A DNA stretch of 64,000 bases, taken from the NCBI GenBank assembly GCA_965248605.1, contig CBDFJV010000007.1, positions 310,001 to 374,000 on the forward strand, given 5' to 3'. The notes under the pieces were generated by a model that had not been told where the DNA came from, made no database searches, and saw only the letters and a list, made by a program, of their open reading frames with translations. This document shows positions 8,503 through 18,060 of the stretch, one piece after another. Source of the DNA: CAUZJF01 sp965248605 (GTDB lineage: Bacteria; Chloroflexota; Dehalococcoidia; Lucifugimonadales; CAUZJF01). How positions within the stretch are numbered: position 1 is the first letter of the stretch; each line of letters starts with the position of its first letter. Made by a program: the position numbers and the translations under genes.

Positions 8503-9000
8503 CTACGAATCGTCCCCGGCGGCTACCGGTTCTTCAGCACCCTCGCCGACCACTTCCACAGCCTCTGCAGGCTCGTCCTCCGTCTCTTCGGGCTCCTCAA
8601 TGGGCACGGCGGCAATTCCGTAGCCCTGACCATGCTCCAAAAGCCTACCGATCACTTCGGGCGAGATGTCCCTCGGATAAGTCGCCATCGCCCAACGACG
8701 GGACAAGGCCTCGCTGATGTCCTCGGCGGTCCGGGGCTTGTTTCCACCAGCAAGGAGCTCCCTGAAGATAGCCTCCTTTAGGGGCGTGTCCGGTAGAAGA
8801 TAATCAGATGTGTCGGCACAATGGGAAGCTATTCGCTCGATATAAGGCTTGGGGTCCGCGTCCGCCGCTATCTCGTCGATGTCGGCTTGGCGGCTTTCAT
8901 AGCATCGTCTGGCGGCGATGACGGCCGCGAGCGACGAATCGGCGCTCGATGCCTCATCCACCGCAATCAAATACTCGCGAGGCTTGGTGGACTCTTCCAT
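8503..9000 (-). CDS. Hypothetical protein with acidic C-terminus
   Basis: This 165-residue protein is of no family I recognise. The ATG at 9000 follows an AGGAGGT ribosome-binding site, and the upstream continuation of the frame is discarded. The middle is helical and charged (IAADADPKPYIERIASHCADTSDYLLPDTPLKEAIFRELL, split here only for description). The last 35 residues are almost entirely Glu, Asp, Ala and Val (EEPEETEDEPAEAVEVVGE). No membrane segment is present. It lies just downstream of moeA on the same strand, separated by about 105 bp. Confidence 0.7.
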   Translation of the reverse strand: MEESTKPREYLIAVDEASSADSSLAAVIAARRCYESRQADIDEIAADADPKPYIERIASHCADTSDYLLPDTPLKEAIFRELLAGGNKPRTAEDISEALSRRWAMATYPRDISPEVIGRLLEHGQGYGIAAVPIEEPEETEDEPAEAVEVVGEGAEEPVAAGDDS

Positions 9001-9105
9001 TCGACTACCTCCTGTCGTCCGATCGATACGACTTCGCAGGCTGCCGATCATGTCCCGGTCCCAGACGTCCAACGGTGTATGTATCCGGGGTTTGACCAGG
9101 CCCAG

Positions 9106-10416
9106 TCAAAAAACGCTCTCCGGCCACTCCAGCATTTGAACCTTCACGACGTCTCCTGCTCTCTTGAGCGACACGTCCTCGGGACAGATCGCCAGGCCGT
9201 TGGCCCGAGCCATTGACGTCAAAAGGTTTGAACTCTGGTGGCCGGTCAGTTTGGCATAGTACCTGCCATCGCGGCGGGTGACAACAGCCCTGGCGTAGAC
9301 TCGCCGCGAATCGGCGTTGTAGATGGGCTCCTCCAGAACGGCGTCGATGGTCGGCCTCGCTGCCGGTGGCTTTCCCATTTGCCTGTGTATGGCAGGGCGG
9401 CCGAACTGCTCGAACGCTACCAGGGCACTGACAGGGTTGCCAGGTAGTCCGAGATGGGGGACCCGTCTGCCATCCTGGTGCCGTAGGGTCCCAAACGCCA
9501 GCGGCTTGGCCGGGCGCATCCTGACCGACCAGAAGTCTATTTCTCCGTGCTTCGAGAGGACGTCTTTGACCATATCGTAGTCCCCCTTGGAAACACCAGC
9601 AGACGTGATCAAGAAGTCGGAATCCAGGCCCTCCTGGAGCTTCGCGCTCAACGATTCGAGGCTGTCCCGAGCGATACCCAGTTTCCTCGGGATGCCGCCC
9701 GCCTGCGCCACAGCTGCGGACAGGCTATAGCTGTTTGTATCGAATATCTTGCCGGCCGCTTGCTCCGAGCCGGGTTCGACCAGCTCGTTGCCGGTGGCGA
9801 TGACCGCGACCGTCGGCCGCCTCACAACCTTGACCGATGAGTAACCGATAGACGCCAACACGCCCGTTGCCGCCGGACCGAGCACGGTACCTCTGGCGAG
9901 GACGTTCTCGCCCGCTCCAATGTCCTGTCCGGCCGGCCGTATGTTCTCGCCGACAGCAGTCCGAGTCCTGACGCCGATTTCGGACAACGGCTCTGAGCCC
10001 TTTCGCTCCGCTTCGTCGGTATCTTCGAACGGAACAACTGAATCGGCGCCCACAGGTATAGGCGCGCCGGTCATGATACGGACGGCGGACCCCGACGTCA
10101 CATCTCTGTCCGGTAGCTGGCCGGCGGCTACAGACCCTACCACGCTCAATATGACTGGAGAATCGGTTGAAGCGTCTCTCAGATCGCTAGATCGGACGGC
10201 GAACCCGTCCATCGCCGTATTGTCCCAGGGAGGCACGTCGAACGTACCAACAATGTCTTCAGCAAGGACCTGCCCGACAGCGTCGAGAATCGGCTTCTCT
10301 TCCGGGTCCAGTACCTCGAAGAAGCCCAGGATGCGCTCAAGCGCCTCCTCGACGCTCAGCATCGACTCGTGAACGTGGCCGTGCCGGTGCTCCCTCGATC
10401 GAGTGGCTTCCTGCAC
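9106..10416 (-). CDS. moeA: Molybdopterin molybdenumtransferase MoeA
   Basis: MoeA inserts molybdate into adenylated molybdopterin, the last step of molybdenum-cofactor synthesis in the cytoplasm. The 436 residues show the N-terminal SVEEALERIL block, DNTAMDGFAV, GxxVRIMTGAPIP, the MoCF-fold motif TSAGVSKGDYDMVK and GLPGNPVSALVAFEQF. The C-terminal domain IV is present. The GTG at 10416 lies 5 bp after the pheT stop, suggesting a shared transcript. An ATG 18 codons further in (10362) matches the usual MoeA N-terminus and is an alternative start. No other Mo-cofactor genes are visible nearby. Confidence 0.95.
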   Translation of the reverse strand: MQEATRSREHRHGHVHESMLSVEEALERILGFFEVLDPEEKPILDAVGQVLAEDIVGTFDVPPWDNTAMDGFAVRSSDLRDASTDSPVILSVVGSVAAGQLPDRDVTSGSAVRIMTGAPIPVGADSVVPFEDTDEAERKGSEPLSEIGVRTRTAVGENIRPAGQDIGAGENVLARGTVLGPAATGVLASIGYSSVKVVRRPTVAVIATGNELVEPGSEQAAGKIFDTNSYSLSAAVAQAGGIPRKLGIARDSLESLSAKLQEGLDSDFLITSAGVSKGDYDMVKDVLSKHGEIDFWSVRMRPAKPLAFGTLRHQDGRRVPHLGLPGNPVSALVAFEQFGRPAIHRQMGKPPAARPTIDAVLEEPIYNADSRRVYARAVVTRRDGRYYAKLTGHQSSNLLTSMARANGLAICPEDVSLKRAGDVVKVQMLEWPESVF

Positions 10417-10421
10417 GAGCT

Positions 10422-12848
10422 TTATGCCCGCAGCTCGGCGCCGAGCTCGCGGCGCAGGCGGCCCAGGATGTCCTCCTGGGCCCGGTTCACCTGCTCAGCC
10501 GTGAGGGTATCCTTGGACGACTGGAACACTACCCTGTAGGCCACGGATTTCTTGCCGGTCGGCACCGCCTCGCCGACGTAGACGTCCACGGGCGTGCTCT
10601 CCGTCACAAGCTTGTGCCGGTCGATGATCGACTGGACCGCCGAGGACGGCACGGCCTCATCTACGATTAATGCCATGTCGCGCTCGGATTCGGGGAACCG
10701 GCTGATCGGCCGGTACCCCGCCGTCGCCGTCGACATGGCTGCCCAAAGGGATGCCATGTCGATTTCGAACATGGCGACCGCGCCCCCGTCGAGATCGAAC
10801 CGTTCGAGAATCCCGGAGGCTACTTCGCCGAGCACCCCCACTTTCGTGCCACCGCAAGTGACCTTGGCGCTCTTCCCCGGATGCAGAATCGGATCGTCCG
10901 CCCGCTCGTAGACGGAGTGCAGACCGAGGCGTCCGAAAAGGGATTCCAGTACGCCTTTGGTGTCGAAAAAGCCCATCTCAGCCTCGCCGCCGAGCCACGA
11001 GTTTGGGAGCCTTGGTCCCGACATCAGCCCGATGACAGTCTCGACCTCTTTGGGCAGGCTGCTCCCATTGGCGTCTCGGGGTAAGTACACGCGGCCGATC
11101 TCGAATATCCGCAGCGCCTCGTCTCGAGAGACTCGGCGGTTGGACGCCAGCGTCTCCAGAGCGCTGCCGCGGAGGCTCGTTCGCAGGTATTGGAGTCTGA
11201 TGCTCATCGGGTTGGCCACGGCCAACGGGTCGGCGCCGTCAGTGAGGGCTTCCGCTGCCGCGAGCACCTCTCGGCTGGTTAGCGAGTAGGAGATCACCTC
11301 TTGCATCCCGGTGCCTATCAGGTGATCTCGGACGCGCTCGCGCAGGTCTCTCTCGGGATGCGGTGGGTGATGTGGGACCGGCGCGGAAAGCATCGTGGTG
11401 GGAATGCTGTCGTACCCTCGGATGCGTGCGATCTCCTCGACGACGTCGTCCTCTATGGCGATATCGGCGCGCCAGTATGGCACCTTCATCCATAACGTGG
11501 AGTCCTGACCAGGCCTGGCAGGCTCGAAGCCCAGGGACAGCAGCGTCTCTTCTACCGCTTCTCTTTCGTAGTCGACGCCGAGCACCTTACTGATGCGCTC
11601 GAGGGTAACCTCGATTACAGGGTCCTCAGCGCGGCCCGGGTGGAGGTCGACGATGCCTTTCGCCGCCGTACCGCCCGCCTCCCGGAGTATTAGCTGGGTC
11701 GCCCTTTTCAATGCCCGGGGCACAAGGTCGGCCCTGATGCCGCGTTCGAACCGGTAGGACGCCTCGGTTTTTTGGTTGAGAGCCGCCGCTGTTCGTCTCG
11801 TGTTGATCGGGTCGAAGTTGGCCGACTCGATCAACAGGGAGGTCGTGGTGTCGTTGACCGCGGTACCCGTGCCGCCGATGACGCCGGCAAGCGCGATAGC
11901 GTCCGTGGAGTCGGCGATCGTCAGCATCGGCGGCCGCAACTCGAGTGTCTCGTCGTCCAGGGTCTCGATGCTCTCACCGGCGCGCGCGGCGCGAATGATG
12001 ACGGTCCGATCTTTGATCAGATCGAGGTCGAAGGCGTGCAACGGCTGGCCGTACTCGATCATGACGTAGTTGGTGATGTCCACGACGTTGTTGATGGATC
12101 GCTGGCCGACCTTCGCCAGCGCGTCCTGGAGCCACCGAGGCGACGGGCCGACGTTCACACCCGTAATCAGGCTTGCCGCGTACCGGGAGCAAAGGTCCGG
12201 GTCTGCGATCTCGATCTTGACTTGGCTTTCGATCGGGTCTCCGTCTTCTGAGTACGATAGGTCCGGCTCCGTAACTGAGGTGCCGGTAATGGCGGCAACT
12301 TCGCGAGCCACACCGAGTATCGAGAGGCAATCCGGCCTGTTAGGGGTCACGTCGGCGTCCAGGACGGCGTCCCCCAGGTAATCGGCCAGCGGCGTGCCAA
12401 CTGGGGCGTCTTCGTCCAGTACGAGGATACCGGCGTGGTCCTCGCCGAGGCCGAGCTCTACCTCCGAGCAGACCATCCCCGCGGAAACGACGCCTCGAAT
12501 CGTTGCGGCCTTCAGAGCCTCGACTTTGCCGGAGTGAGTACTGAAGAGACGGGCGCCCTCGCGCGCGAAAGCGACCTTCTGGCCCTGGGCCAGGTTCTGG
12601 CCCCCACATACGACCTTCGCGGTCTCGCCGTTGCCCAGGTCGACCGTGGGCAGGGTGAGCCGGTCGGCGTTGGGGTGTGGCTCAACCTCGAGCACGTGGC
12701 CCACCAGGACTTTGTCCTTGTCCCAATCGGCGCCGATCTCGTCGACGCCACCAATGTCGGTGCCGGCCATGGCGAGATGGTGCGCAAGCTCCTTGGGCGT
12801 CACAGACACTGGCACGTAGTTCTTCAGCCAAGACAACGGGACTAGCAT
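10422..12848 (-). CDS. pheT: Phenylalanine--tRNA ligase beta subunit
   Basis: This is the beta subunit of the alpha2-beta2 phenylalanyl-tRNA synthetase, which charges tRNA-Phe and edits mis-acylated Tyr. In the 808-residue chain, the OB-fold tRNA-binding domain begins with HPNADRL (58-64) and GGQN. The B3/4 editing domain contains the DITNYVMIEYGQPLHAFDLD block. B5 and the catalytic-like core follow. The FDX-ACB anticodon-binding domain with RFPESERDMALIVDE ends the protein. I chose ATG 12848 (MLVPLSWLKNYV), the family N-terminus, over an ATG nine codons upstream. It lies 51 bp after pheS and is read from the same promoter. Confidence 0.97.
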   Translation of the reverse strand: MLVPLSWLKNYVPVSVTPKELAHHLAMAGTDIGGVDEIGADWDKDKVLVGHVLEVEPHPNADRLTLPTVDLGNGETAKVVCGGQNLAQGQKVAFAREGARLFSTHSGKVEALKAATIRGVVSAGMVCSEVELGLGEDHAGILVLDEDAPVGTPLADYLGDAVLDADVTPNRPDCLSILGVAREVAAITGTSVTEPDLSYSEDGDPIESQVKIEIADPDLCSRYAASLITGVNVGPSPRWLQDALAKVGQRSINNVVDITNYVMIEYGQPLHAFDLDLIKDRTVIIRAARAGESIETLDDETLELRPPMLTIADSTDAIALAGVIGGTGTAVNDTTTSLLIESANFDPINTRRTAAALNQKTEASYRFERGIRADLVPRALKRATQLILREAGGTAAKGIVDLHPGRAEDPVIEVTLERISKVLGVDYEREAVEETLLSLGFEPARPGQDSTLWMKVPYWRADIAIEDDVVEEIARIRGYDSIPTTMLSAPVPHHPPHPERDLRERVRDHLIGTGMQEVISYSLTSREVLAAAEALTDGADPLAVANPMSIRLQYLRTSLRGSALETLASNRRVSRDEALRIFEIGRVYLPRDANGSSLPKEVETVIGLMSGPRLPNSWLGGEAEMGFFDTKGVLESLFGRLGLHSVYERADDPILHPGKSAKVTCGGTKVGVLGEVASGILERFDLDGGAVAMFEIDMASLWAAMSTATAGYRPISRFPESERDMALIVDEAVPSSAVQSIIDRHKLVTESTPVDVYVGEAVPTGKKSVAYRVVFQSSKDTLTAEQVNRAQEDILGRLRRELGAELRA

Positions 12849-12899
12849 GTCAATCCAAAGCTCGTAGGATGGCACCCGGCGCGATCCGCGCGGAGGGCG

Positions 12900-13952
12900 T
12901 CAGAATTGCCTCAGGAAGCGCACGTCGTTGGAGTAAAAGAGGCGTATGTCGTCGATGCCGTGCTTCAGCATCGCGACGCGCTCGACGCCGAATCCGAAGG
13001 CGAAGCCGGTGTAGACGTTCGGATCGTAACCTACTCCTTCGAGTACCCGTGGATGCACCATTCCGGCGCCGGCGATCTCGATCCAGCCCGTCTCGCTGCA
13101 TATACGACAGCCCCGGCCGTCGCACTTGAAGCAGTCCATGGCCACTTCGACCCCAGGCTCGACGAATGGGAAGTAGTCGCAGCGGAAGCGTATCCGCCTT
13201 TGTTCGCCGAACATCTGCCTTGCGAACTCGTATATCGTTCCCTTCAGGTCGGCGAACGTAATACCCTCGTCGACCGCGAGCCCCTCGATCTGAAAGAGCT
13301 GCCACTCGTGGGTCGCGTCAGTCGCCTCGTACCGGTAGCATTTCCCAGGCACGATGACGCGGACGGGCGGTTTCGTCTTTTCCATGAATCGAGCCTGCAT
13401 AGGCGACGTATGCGTCCTCAGGAGCATCGGCCGCTCGCCGTTCTCATCCGTTTGGTCGATCCAGAGCGTGTCCCACATGTCGCGGGCCGGATGGAACTTG
13501 GGGATGTTCAGCATGTCGAAGTTGTAGCGGTCCCACTCGACCTCGGGGCCTTCCGCGATGTCGAACCCCATACCGACGAAGACCGCTGACATCTCTCTGA
13601 CCATCTGGGTCGTCGGGTGGAGCCCTCCGCGCGGGGTAGGCCAGCCGGGGAGGGTCACGTCTATCGACTCTTGGTTGGCTCCATCGGCAAGCTGGGCCTC
13701 CGTCAGGGTCCGCCTGTGAGTCTCCAGGCTATCCTCCAGCAGCTTCTTGGTGCGGTTGGCCGCTGCACCAACAGTCCGGCGCTCGTCAGTAGGGAGCTGA
13801 CCCAGGCCCCGAAGCACGCTCGTAAGACGGCCGTTCCGCCCGAGATAGGTAATCCGCCATTCTTCGAGCTCGTCGAGGCCAGCCGGCTCAAGCTCGTCGA
13901 GAGCGCGTTTTTGGAGGTCTTCGACTTCGGTCACGGGGGAGGCTTCGGTCAC
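12900..13952 (-). CDS. pheS: Phenylalanine--tRNA ligase alpha subunit
   Basis: This is the catalytic subunit of PheRS. It has an N-terminal coiled-coil tRNA-binding region. The class II motifs follow: HPTTQMVREMSAVF, GFDIAEGPEVEWDRYNFDMLN (motif 1 area), LRTHTSPMQARFM, FRCDYFPFVEPGVEVAM and GFAFGFGVERVAMLKHGI (motif 3). A zinc-like Cys cluster CFKCDGRGCRICSETGW is typical of many bacterial PheS. Two GTG starts are possible. I prefer 13952, which has AAGGTGA eight bases upstream; the GTG at 13964 adds four residues but sits only about ten bases from the predicted transcription start. It is first in the pheS-pheT-moeA run. Confidence 0.96.
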   Translation of the reverse strand: MTEASPVTEVEDLQKRALDELEPAGLDELEEWRITYLGRNGRLTSVLRGLGQLPTDERRTVGAAANRTKKLLEDSLETHRRTLTEAQLADGANQESIDVTLPGWPTPRGGLHPTTQMVREMSAVFVGMGFDIAEGPEVEWDRYNFDMLNIPKFHPARDMWDTLWIDQTDENGERPMLLRTHTSPMQARFMEKTKPPVRVIVPGKCYRYEATDATHEWQLFQIEGLAVDEGITFADLKGTIYEFARQMFGEQRRIRFRCDYFPFVEPGVEVAMDCFKCDGRGCRICSETGWIEIAGAGMVHPRVLEGVGYDPNVYTGFAFGFGVERVAMLKHGIDDIRLFYSNDVRFLRQF

Positions 13953-13981
13953 GACGCGTTTCACCTTGTGCGAGTGAGCAC

Positions 13982-14011
13982 ATTATAGGTTTGGCCCAGA
14001 AGGGCGGTCAA
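13982..14011 (-). promoter_or_regulatory. Sigma-70 type promoter of pheST-moeA
   Basis: On the minus strand, TTGACC (14011-14006), an 18-bp spacer and a perfect TATAAT (13987-13982) lie about 20 bp before the pheS start. The leader is therefore very short. No T-box or attenuator can fit between this promoter and pheS. Confidence 0.8.
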
Positions 14012-14085
14012 GGATAGCGGCCCGCGCCCGCCATACGTTGACACCGGCGCTGCGCGCGTCTATATTCGGCGAGACCACGGGTGTG

Positions 14086-14652
14086 ATGTCTTTCAAGCTC
14101 GCTTCCCAGATTGGTCTGTCGGTCGTGACTGCCGTCGCTCTCGTAGGTGCGGTGTATTTGCTGGTTCGCGAAGCGACGTCGAGTCCAGGCGTCGAGATAC
14201 TGCTTCCGACCGCGATGCCGTCCATCGCCTCAGACATACAGGTGTACGTCACAGGCGCGGTGGAGAACCCAGGCGTCTACACACTCGAAGAAGGCGATCG
14301 ACTTCAACAGGCGATTGAGGCCGCAGGTGGAGCGAACTCAGATGCCGAGCTTGCCACCGTCAATCTCGCGGCTCGGGTCCTGGACGAAGACCACTGGCAT
14401 ATTCCGAAGATCGGAGAGGAGCAACCCACTCAGGTCACGGAGGGCCGTGGGACCTCGGCAAAGATCGACGTGAACGCTGCGACAGTAGAGACCTTGAAGA
14501 CGCTGCCGCAGATCGGTGACGTCAAAGCCAAAGCCATAGTGGCACACCGCGAGGCGAACGGCCCGTTCCCGAACGTAGAAGGCCTTGTCGCCGTGAACGG
14601 TATCGGCCCCGCCACCGTGGAGGCCATCCGACCGCTCGTGGTCGCGCGCTGA
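14086..14652 (+). CDS. comEA: ComEA-like membrane-anchored helix-hairpin-helix DNA-binding protein
   Basis: ComEA is the DNA receptor of natural transformation at the outer face of the membrane. The 188 residues contain one N-terminal membrane segment (about 10-28, IGLSVVTAVALVGAVYLLV). An SLBB domain follows (VYVTGAVENPGVYTLEEGDRL), then two HhH motifs (IDVNAATVETLKTLPQIGDVKA and VNGIGPATVEAIRPL). I chose ATG 14086; a TTG at 14038 is in frame but lacks a ribosome-binding site. The comEC channel gene that often follows is absent; an RNB ribonuclease comes next. The HhH/SLBB assignment is secure, and the competence role is inferred from the family. Confidence 0.88.
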   Translation: MSFKLASQIGLSVVTAVALVGAVYLLVREATSSPGVEILLPTAMPSIASDIQVYVTGAVENPGVYTLEEGDRLQQAIEAAGGANSDAELATVNLAARVLDEDHWHIPKIGEEQPTQVTEGRGTSAKIDVNAATVETLKTLPQIGDVKAKAIVAHREANGPFPNVEGLVAVNGIGPATVEAIRPLVVAR

Positions 14653-14747
14653 CCAGATCAGCTCTGCCCTTCTGCTCGCCGGGGCCGCGATCCAAGACCC
14701 ATCCCTAGCCATGCTTGAAATGGTATGACCATTCGAAAGAGGTACAG

Positions 14748-16769
14748 GTGCGTCAAGACGAACTCCTAGTTGTCCGACTGGGCAAAGGCGCCACGATAGT
14801 AAGGTACGTCGAAGAGAGCGCGGCCCAGGTGACCGTCGCGCTGGGGCGAAATCGCCAGGCGCGGATCCCTCGCGAACGGGTTCTCACGGCGACGGGCATC
14901 GTGCCGGAAGACCAAACCACCGTCGAGGAGCTTAGAGAACAGGCCCAGTCTCTCTCGGGCCAAATCGACCTGTCTGAGGTGTGGGATGTCGTCACAGGAG
15001 AGGACGCGTCGGTCGGCCTCGAAGAGCTTGCCGACCTCTACTGGGAAGCCGCGCCCACCACGATCCAGGTAGCAGCGCTCGCTATCCACCTGGACGGCGG
15101 CAGTGACTACTTCGAGTACAACCACGAAGGCTACTCCGCCCGATCTAGGGAAGCGGTCGAGGAGAAGCAGGCCCGGCGTAGGGCCGAGGCCGAAAGAGCG
15201 GAGGCCACCTCGACTCTGATGGAGGGCCTTTCAGACGGGAGCGTGCCCGACGACATGACGTCGGTCCAGTCCGCCCTGCTGGACCAGCTACGCGGCTACG
15301 CGATCTTCGGAGATGACTTCGGACGCAGCCGCGCTGTCCGGCCTCTGGTAGAAAACTTACCCGGCTTCGGTGATCTCCAACATCGGACCTTCGGCCTACT
15401 GGTGGCAGCGGGCGTGCTGTCGGCGGATGAGCCGTTAGAGCTGATCCGTGCGGGAATCCGCACCCAGTTTCCGGAAGAGGTCCTCGCCGAAGCAAAGTCC
15501 GTGCCCCTGGCGGAGCTCTTGTCGGACTCCAGCCGCAAGGACTTCACACACCTCGACGTCTTTACAATCGACGACCAGGGTACCGACGACCGGGACGATG
15601 CGCTATCCATTGAACCGGTCGAAGGGAAGGACGCCTTTCGGCTCGGCGTGCACATAGCCGACGCGGCCACGCTCGTCGAACCGGGTGGCGCCATCGACCG
15701 AGAGGCTGACCGACGCATGGCCACCCTCTACGTTCCGGAAGGCAGGATCCCCATGGTGCCGCCGGAGCTGACCCGCCTTTTTGGGAGCCTGGACCCCGGT
15801 CAGGACCGCCTTGCCGTAAGCCTCTTCGTGGAGGTAGGTCCTTCAGGCGCCCTGGGCGACTGGGAGGTAAAGCAGTCGGTCGTCCGCAGCCGTGTCGCCT
15901 TCACATACCAAGAAGTCGACTCAGCGCTGCAAAACGAAGGAAGCGGCCGGCACGAAACACTGACGTCCCTTAACTCCATAGCAATCGCCTGGAGATCGAT
16001 TCGGGAAGAAGCAGGGGCTGTCAACATCGACCGGCCCGAGATGGCAATTAAGCTGAAGGCGAACGGAGAGGTGAGCGTGACGGTGCTCGACCGCTCTTCG
16101 CCGGCCAGGACCCTGGTCGCGGAGCTAATGATCCTATCCAACTCCGTGCTCGCTGAGTTCACCCGCAAAGAAGGGGTGCCGGCAATGTACAGGTCTCAGC
16201 CTGCGGTCGACCCGGCAGGCCTGCCATCTCCCGAGGGTCCGCCGAAGGACGAAGCCGACGAGGCATTCCATCGCTACCTGCTGGCCAAGAGACTGAGACC
16301 TGCTGAGCTCGGAACGAGTCCGGCCCACCACCCTGGCCTCGGCGTCGACGCCTACATACAGACGACTTCGCCTTTGAGACGCTACCTCGACCTGATCATG
16401 CAGCGCCAGATCAGCCACTTTCTCGCGATGGGAGAGCCTTATTACGCGATGGACGTTCTGGCCCCAATCGTCCAGCGCGCCGAAGAGGAGTTGAGAGAGT
16501 TGGCGCGGCTCGAAGATGACCGAAAGCGGTACTGGTTCCTCAAATACCTATTGCAAGACCGGCTCGAAGGACCAGGGACGGCTGCCTTCCAGGCCGTCGC
16601 TCTAGATACGCCGCCTGGCCGCTCGGCACTCACCGAGCTGCTGGAGTTCCCCTTCAGGACCAGGGCGACACTTCCACAAGCCGTTTCGCCGGGCGAAACT
16701 GTGACTCTGAAGCTGGAAGGCGTGGACCTTTGGCGCCGGACCGCCCAGTTTGTACACGTGCCAGGCTGA
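14748..16769 (+). CDS. RNase II/R family (RNB domain) exoribonuclease
   Basis: A 673-residue 3'-5' exoribonuclease. The RNB signature TIDDQGTDDRDDALS carries the Asp residues that bind two magnesium ions. It is followed by GVHIADAATLVEPGG, PMVPPELTRLFGSLDPGQDR and QTTSPLRRYLDLIMQRQI, all diagnostic. The N-terminal 280 residues are poorly conserved and replace the usual cold-shock domains, as in shorter bacterial and organellar-like RNB proteins. A C-terminal S1-like region is reduced. I chose GTG 14748 because an AAAGAGGT ribosome-binding site lies five bases before it; a TTG at 14715 is also in frame. Confidence 0.9.
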   Translation: MRQDELLVVRLGKGATIVRYVEESAAQVTVALGRNRQARIPRERVLTATGIVPEDQTTVEELREQAQSLSGQIDLSEVWDVVTGEDASVGLEELADLYWEAAPTTIQVAALAIHLDGGSDYFEYNHEGYSARSREAVEEKQARRRAEAERAEATSTLMEGLSDGSVPDDMTSVQSALLDQLRGYAIFGDDFGRSRAVRPLVENLPGFGDLQHRTFGLLVAAGVLSADEPLELIRAGIRTQFPEEVLAEAKSVPLAELLSDSSRKDFTHLDVFTIDDQGTDDRDDALSIEPVEGKDAFRLGVHIADAATLVEPGGAIDREADRRMATLYVPEGRIPMVPPELTRLFGSLDPGQDRLAVSLFVEVGPSGALGDWEVKQSVVRSRVAFTYQEVDSALQNEGSGRHETLTSLNSIAIAWRSIREEAGAVNIDRPEMAIKLKANGEVSVTVLDRSSPARTLVAELMILSNSVLAEFTRKEGVPAMYRSQPAVDPAGLPSPEGPPKDEADEAFHRYLLAKRLRPAELGTSPAHHPGLGVDAYIQTTSPLRRYLDLIMQRQISHFLAMGEPYYAMDVLAPIVQRAEEELRELARLEDDRKRYWFLKYLLQDRLEGPGTAAFQAVALDTPPGRSALTELLEFPFRTRATLPQAVSPGETVTLKLEGVDLWRRTAQFVHVPG

Positions 16770-16817
16770 CGCAGACAGGAACCGTTTGAAATGGCAGGGC
16801 TGTCAGAGAAAAAACAG

Positions 16818-17264
16818 CTAGCCGTACCGCGGATGCCACGAGCCGGCCCACGTAGTGGTCTTCGTGGGTGTTATGCGCACCAGGTAGCGCGGTTTGTCCA
16901 TGGTGCTCTCCAAATACTCGAGCCCCGGGCCCCCTCGGTAGCGGTGGGCCATCTCCCGCGCGATCTCAAGTAGCCGGCCGGACATCAGAACGGGTCCCTC
17001 GACGATCTCAGCCGTTCCTTCGAGTAGCACTCTAGGCTGTTTAGGGCTTGAGTCGTCTGCGCACGAGACCGCGACCCGGTTGTCGCGCTTCAGGAACTCG
17101 ACGAACCGCGACCTGGCGCGGGGGACGATGTACATGTGGCTTCCGTCCCAGTGCTGCCACACCGGAACCACGTAGGGCGCGCCATCAGGTTTGACGGAGG
17201 CCAGCCTCGCGACAATCGGTCGCGAGAGGAGCTCGTCGACCTGCGAGCTTGTTAGGGCAGGCAT
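16818..17264 (-). CDS. Pyridoxamine 5'-phosphate oxidase family (FMN/F420-binding) protein
   Basis: A 148-residue split-barrel flavin-binding protein. The blocks LLSRPIVARLASVKPDGAPYVVPVW, IVPRARSRFVEFLKRDN and MAHRYRGGPGLEYLES are typical of PPOX-class proteins with F420 or FMN. Its ATG at 17264 overlaps the thiD stop (TGATG), so it is translationally coupled to thiD. A longer frame upstream is a shadow of thiD. The substrate is unknown; PdxH itself is less likely because the family's PLP-site residues are not evident. Confidence 0.82.
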   Translation of the reverse strand: MPALTSSQVDELLSRPIVARLASVKPDGAPYVVPVWQHWDGSHMYIVPRARSRFVEFLKRDNRVAVSCADDSSPKQPRVLLEGTAEIVEGPVLMSGRLLEIAREMAHRYRGGPGLEYLESTMDKPRYLVRITPTKTTTWAGSWHPRYG

Positions 17265-18037
17265 CAGTCCCACAGCTCGTAGAAGTGGTTCAGCGGGCCG
17301 TGTCCGCTGCCTATCGGGAAGGCGCGCCGGATAGTCGCTGTGACGTACTTCTTCGCTTCGCCCACGGCTTCGCGGACCGACAGGCCCTTGGCCAGCCCGG
17401 CGGCGGTAGCCGAGGCGAAGGTGCACCCCGTGCCGTGTGTACTCGTCGTCGAGATCTTCTGCGCGGTGAACGCTCGGATCTCCCCGCCGTCATACAGAAT
17501 GTCGGTGGCCGGCCCGTCGAGGTGGCCACCTTTGACCACGGCCGACTTCGCACCCAACGCGACGATCTCCACGGCGGCCTCACGTGCATCGTCGAGGCTT
17601 TCGATTTTCCGGCCTGAGAGCGCTTCGGCTTCGGGAATGTTGGGTGTAACAACCGTTGCAAGGGGCAGCAGTTGCGTCCGCATCGCCTCAACCGCGTCTT
17701 CTCGCAACAGTCGTGCGCCGCTCTTGGCGACCATAACCGGGTCCACGACCAGCTTGTCGATGCCGTGCTCCCGAAGCTTCGTGGCGACCGCTTCGATGAT
17801 CTCGGCGCTCGACAGCATGCCAGTCTTCACGACGTCGGTGCCGATGTCGGCTAGCACGGTATCTATCTGCGACTCGATCACCGACACCGGTATCTCCATC
17901 ACGTCGGTGACATCGAGGGTATTCTGGGCGGTGATCGCCGTCAGCACCGAGGTACCGTACACTCGCATGGCGGCGAAGGCCTTCAGGTCGGCCTGAATAC
18001 CGGCGCCACCGCCGGAGTCCGAGCCGGCGATGGTCAT
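17264..18037 (-). CDS. thiD: Hydroxymethylpyrimidine/phosphomethylpyrimidine kinase
   Basis: ThiD phosphorylates HMP and HMP-phosphate to HMP diphosphate in the pyrimidine branch of thiamine synthesis. The 257 residues carry the ribokinase-fold signatures GSDSGGGAGIQADLKA (4-19), VDPVMVAKSGARLL and STHGTGCTFASATAAGL, the anion hole and catalytic Asp region. The length is normal. No TPP riboswitch is visible upstream. Thiamine genes other than this one are not in the window, so this copy may serve salvage. Confidence 0.95.
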   Translation of the reverse strand: MTIAGSDSGGGAGIQADLKAFAAMRVYGTSVLTAITAQNTLDVTDVMEIPVSVIESQIDTVLADIGTDVVKTGMLSSAEIIEAVATKLREHGIDKLVVDPVMVAKSGARLLREDAVEAMRTQLLPLATVVTPNIPEAEALSGRKIESLDDAREAAVEIVALGAKSAVVKGGHLDGPATDILYDGGEIRAFTAQKISTTSTHGTGCTFASATAAGLAKGLSVREAVGEAKKYVTATIRRAFPIGSGHGPLNHFYELWD

Positions 18038-18060
18038 GGCTCTTGGGACGCGCAGGATTT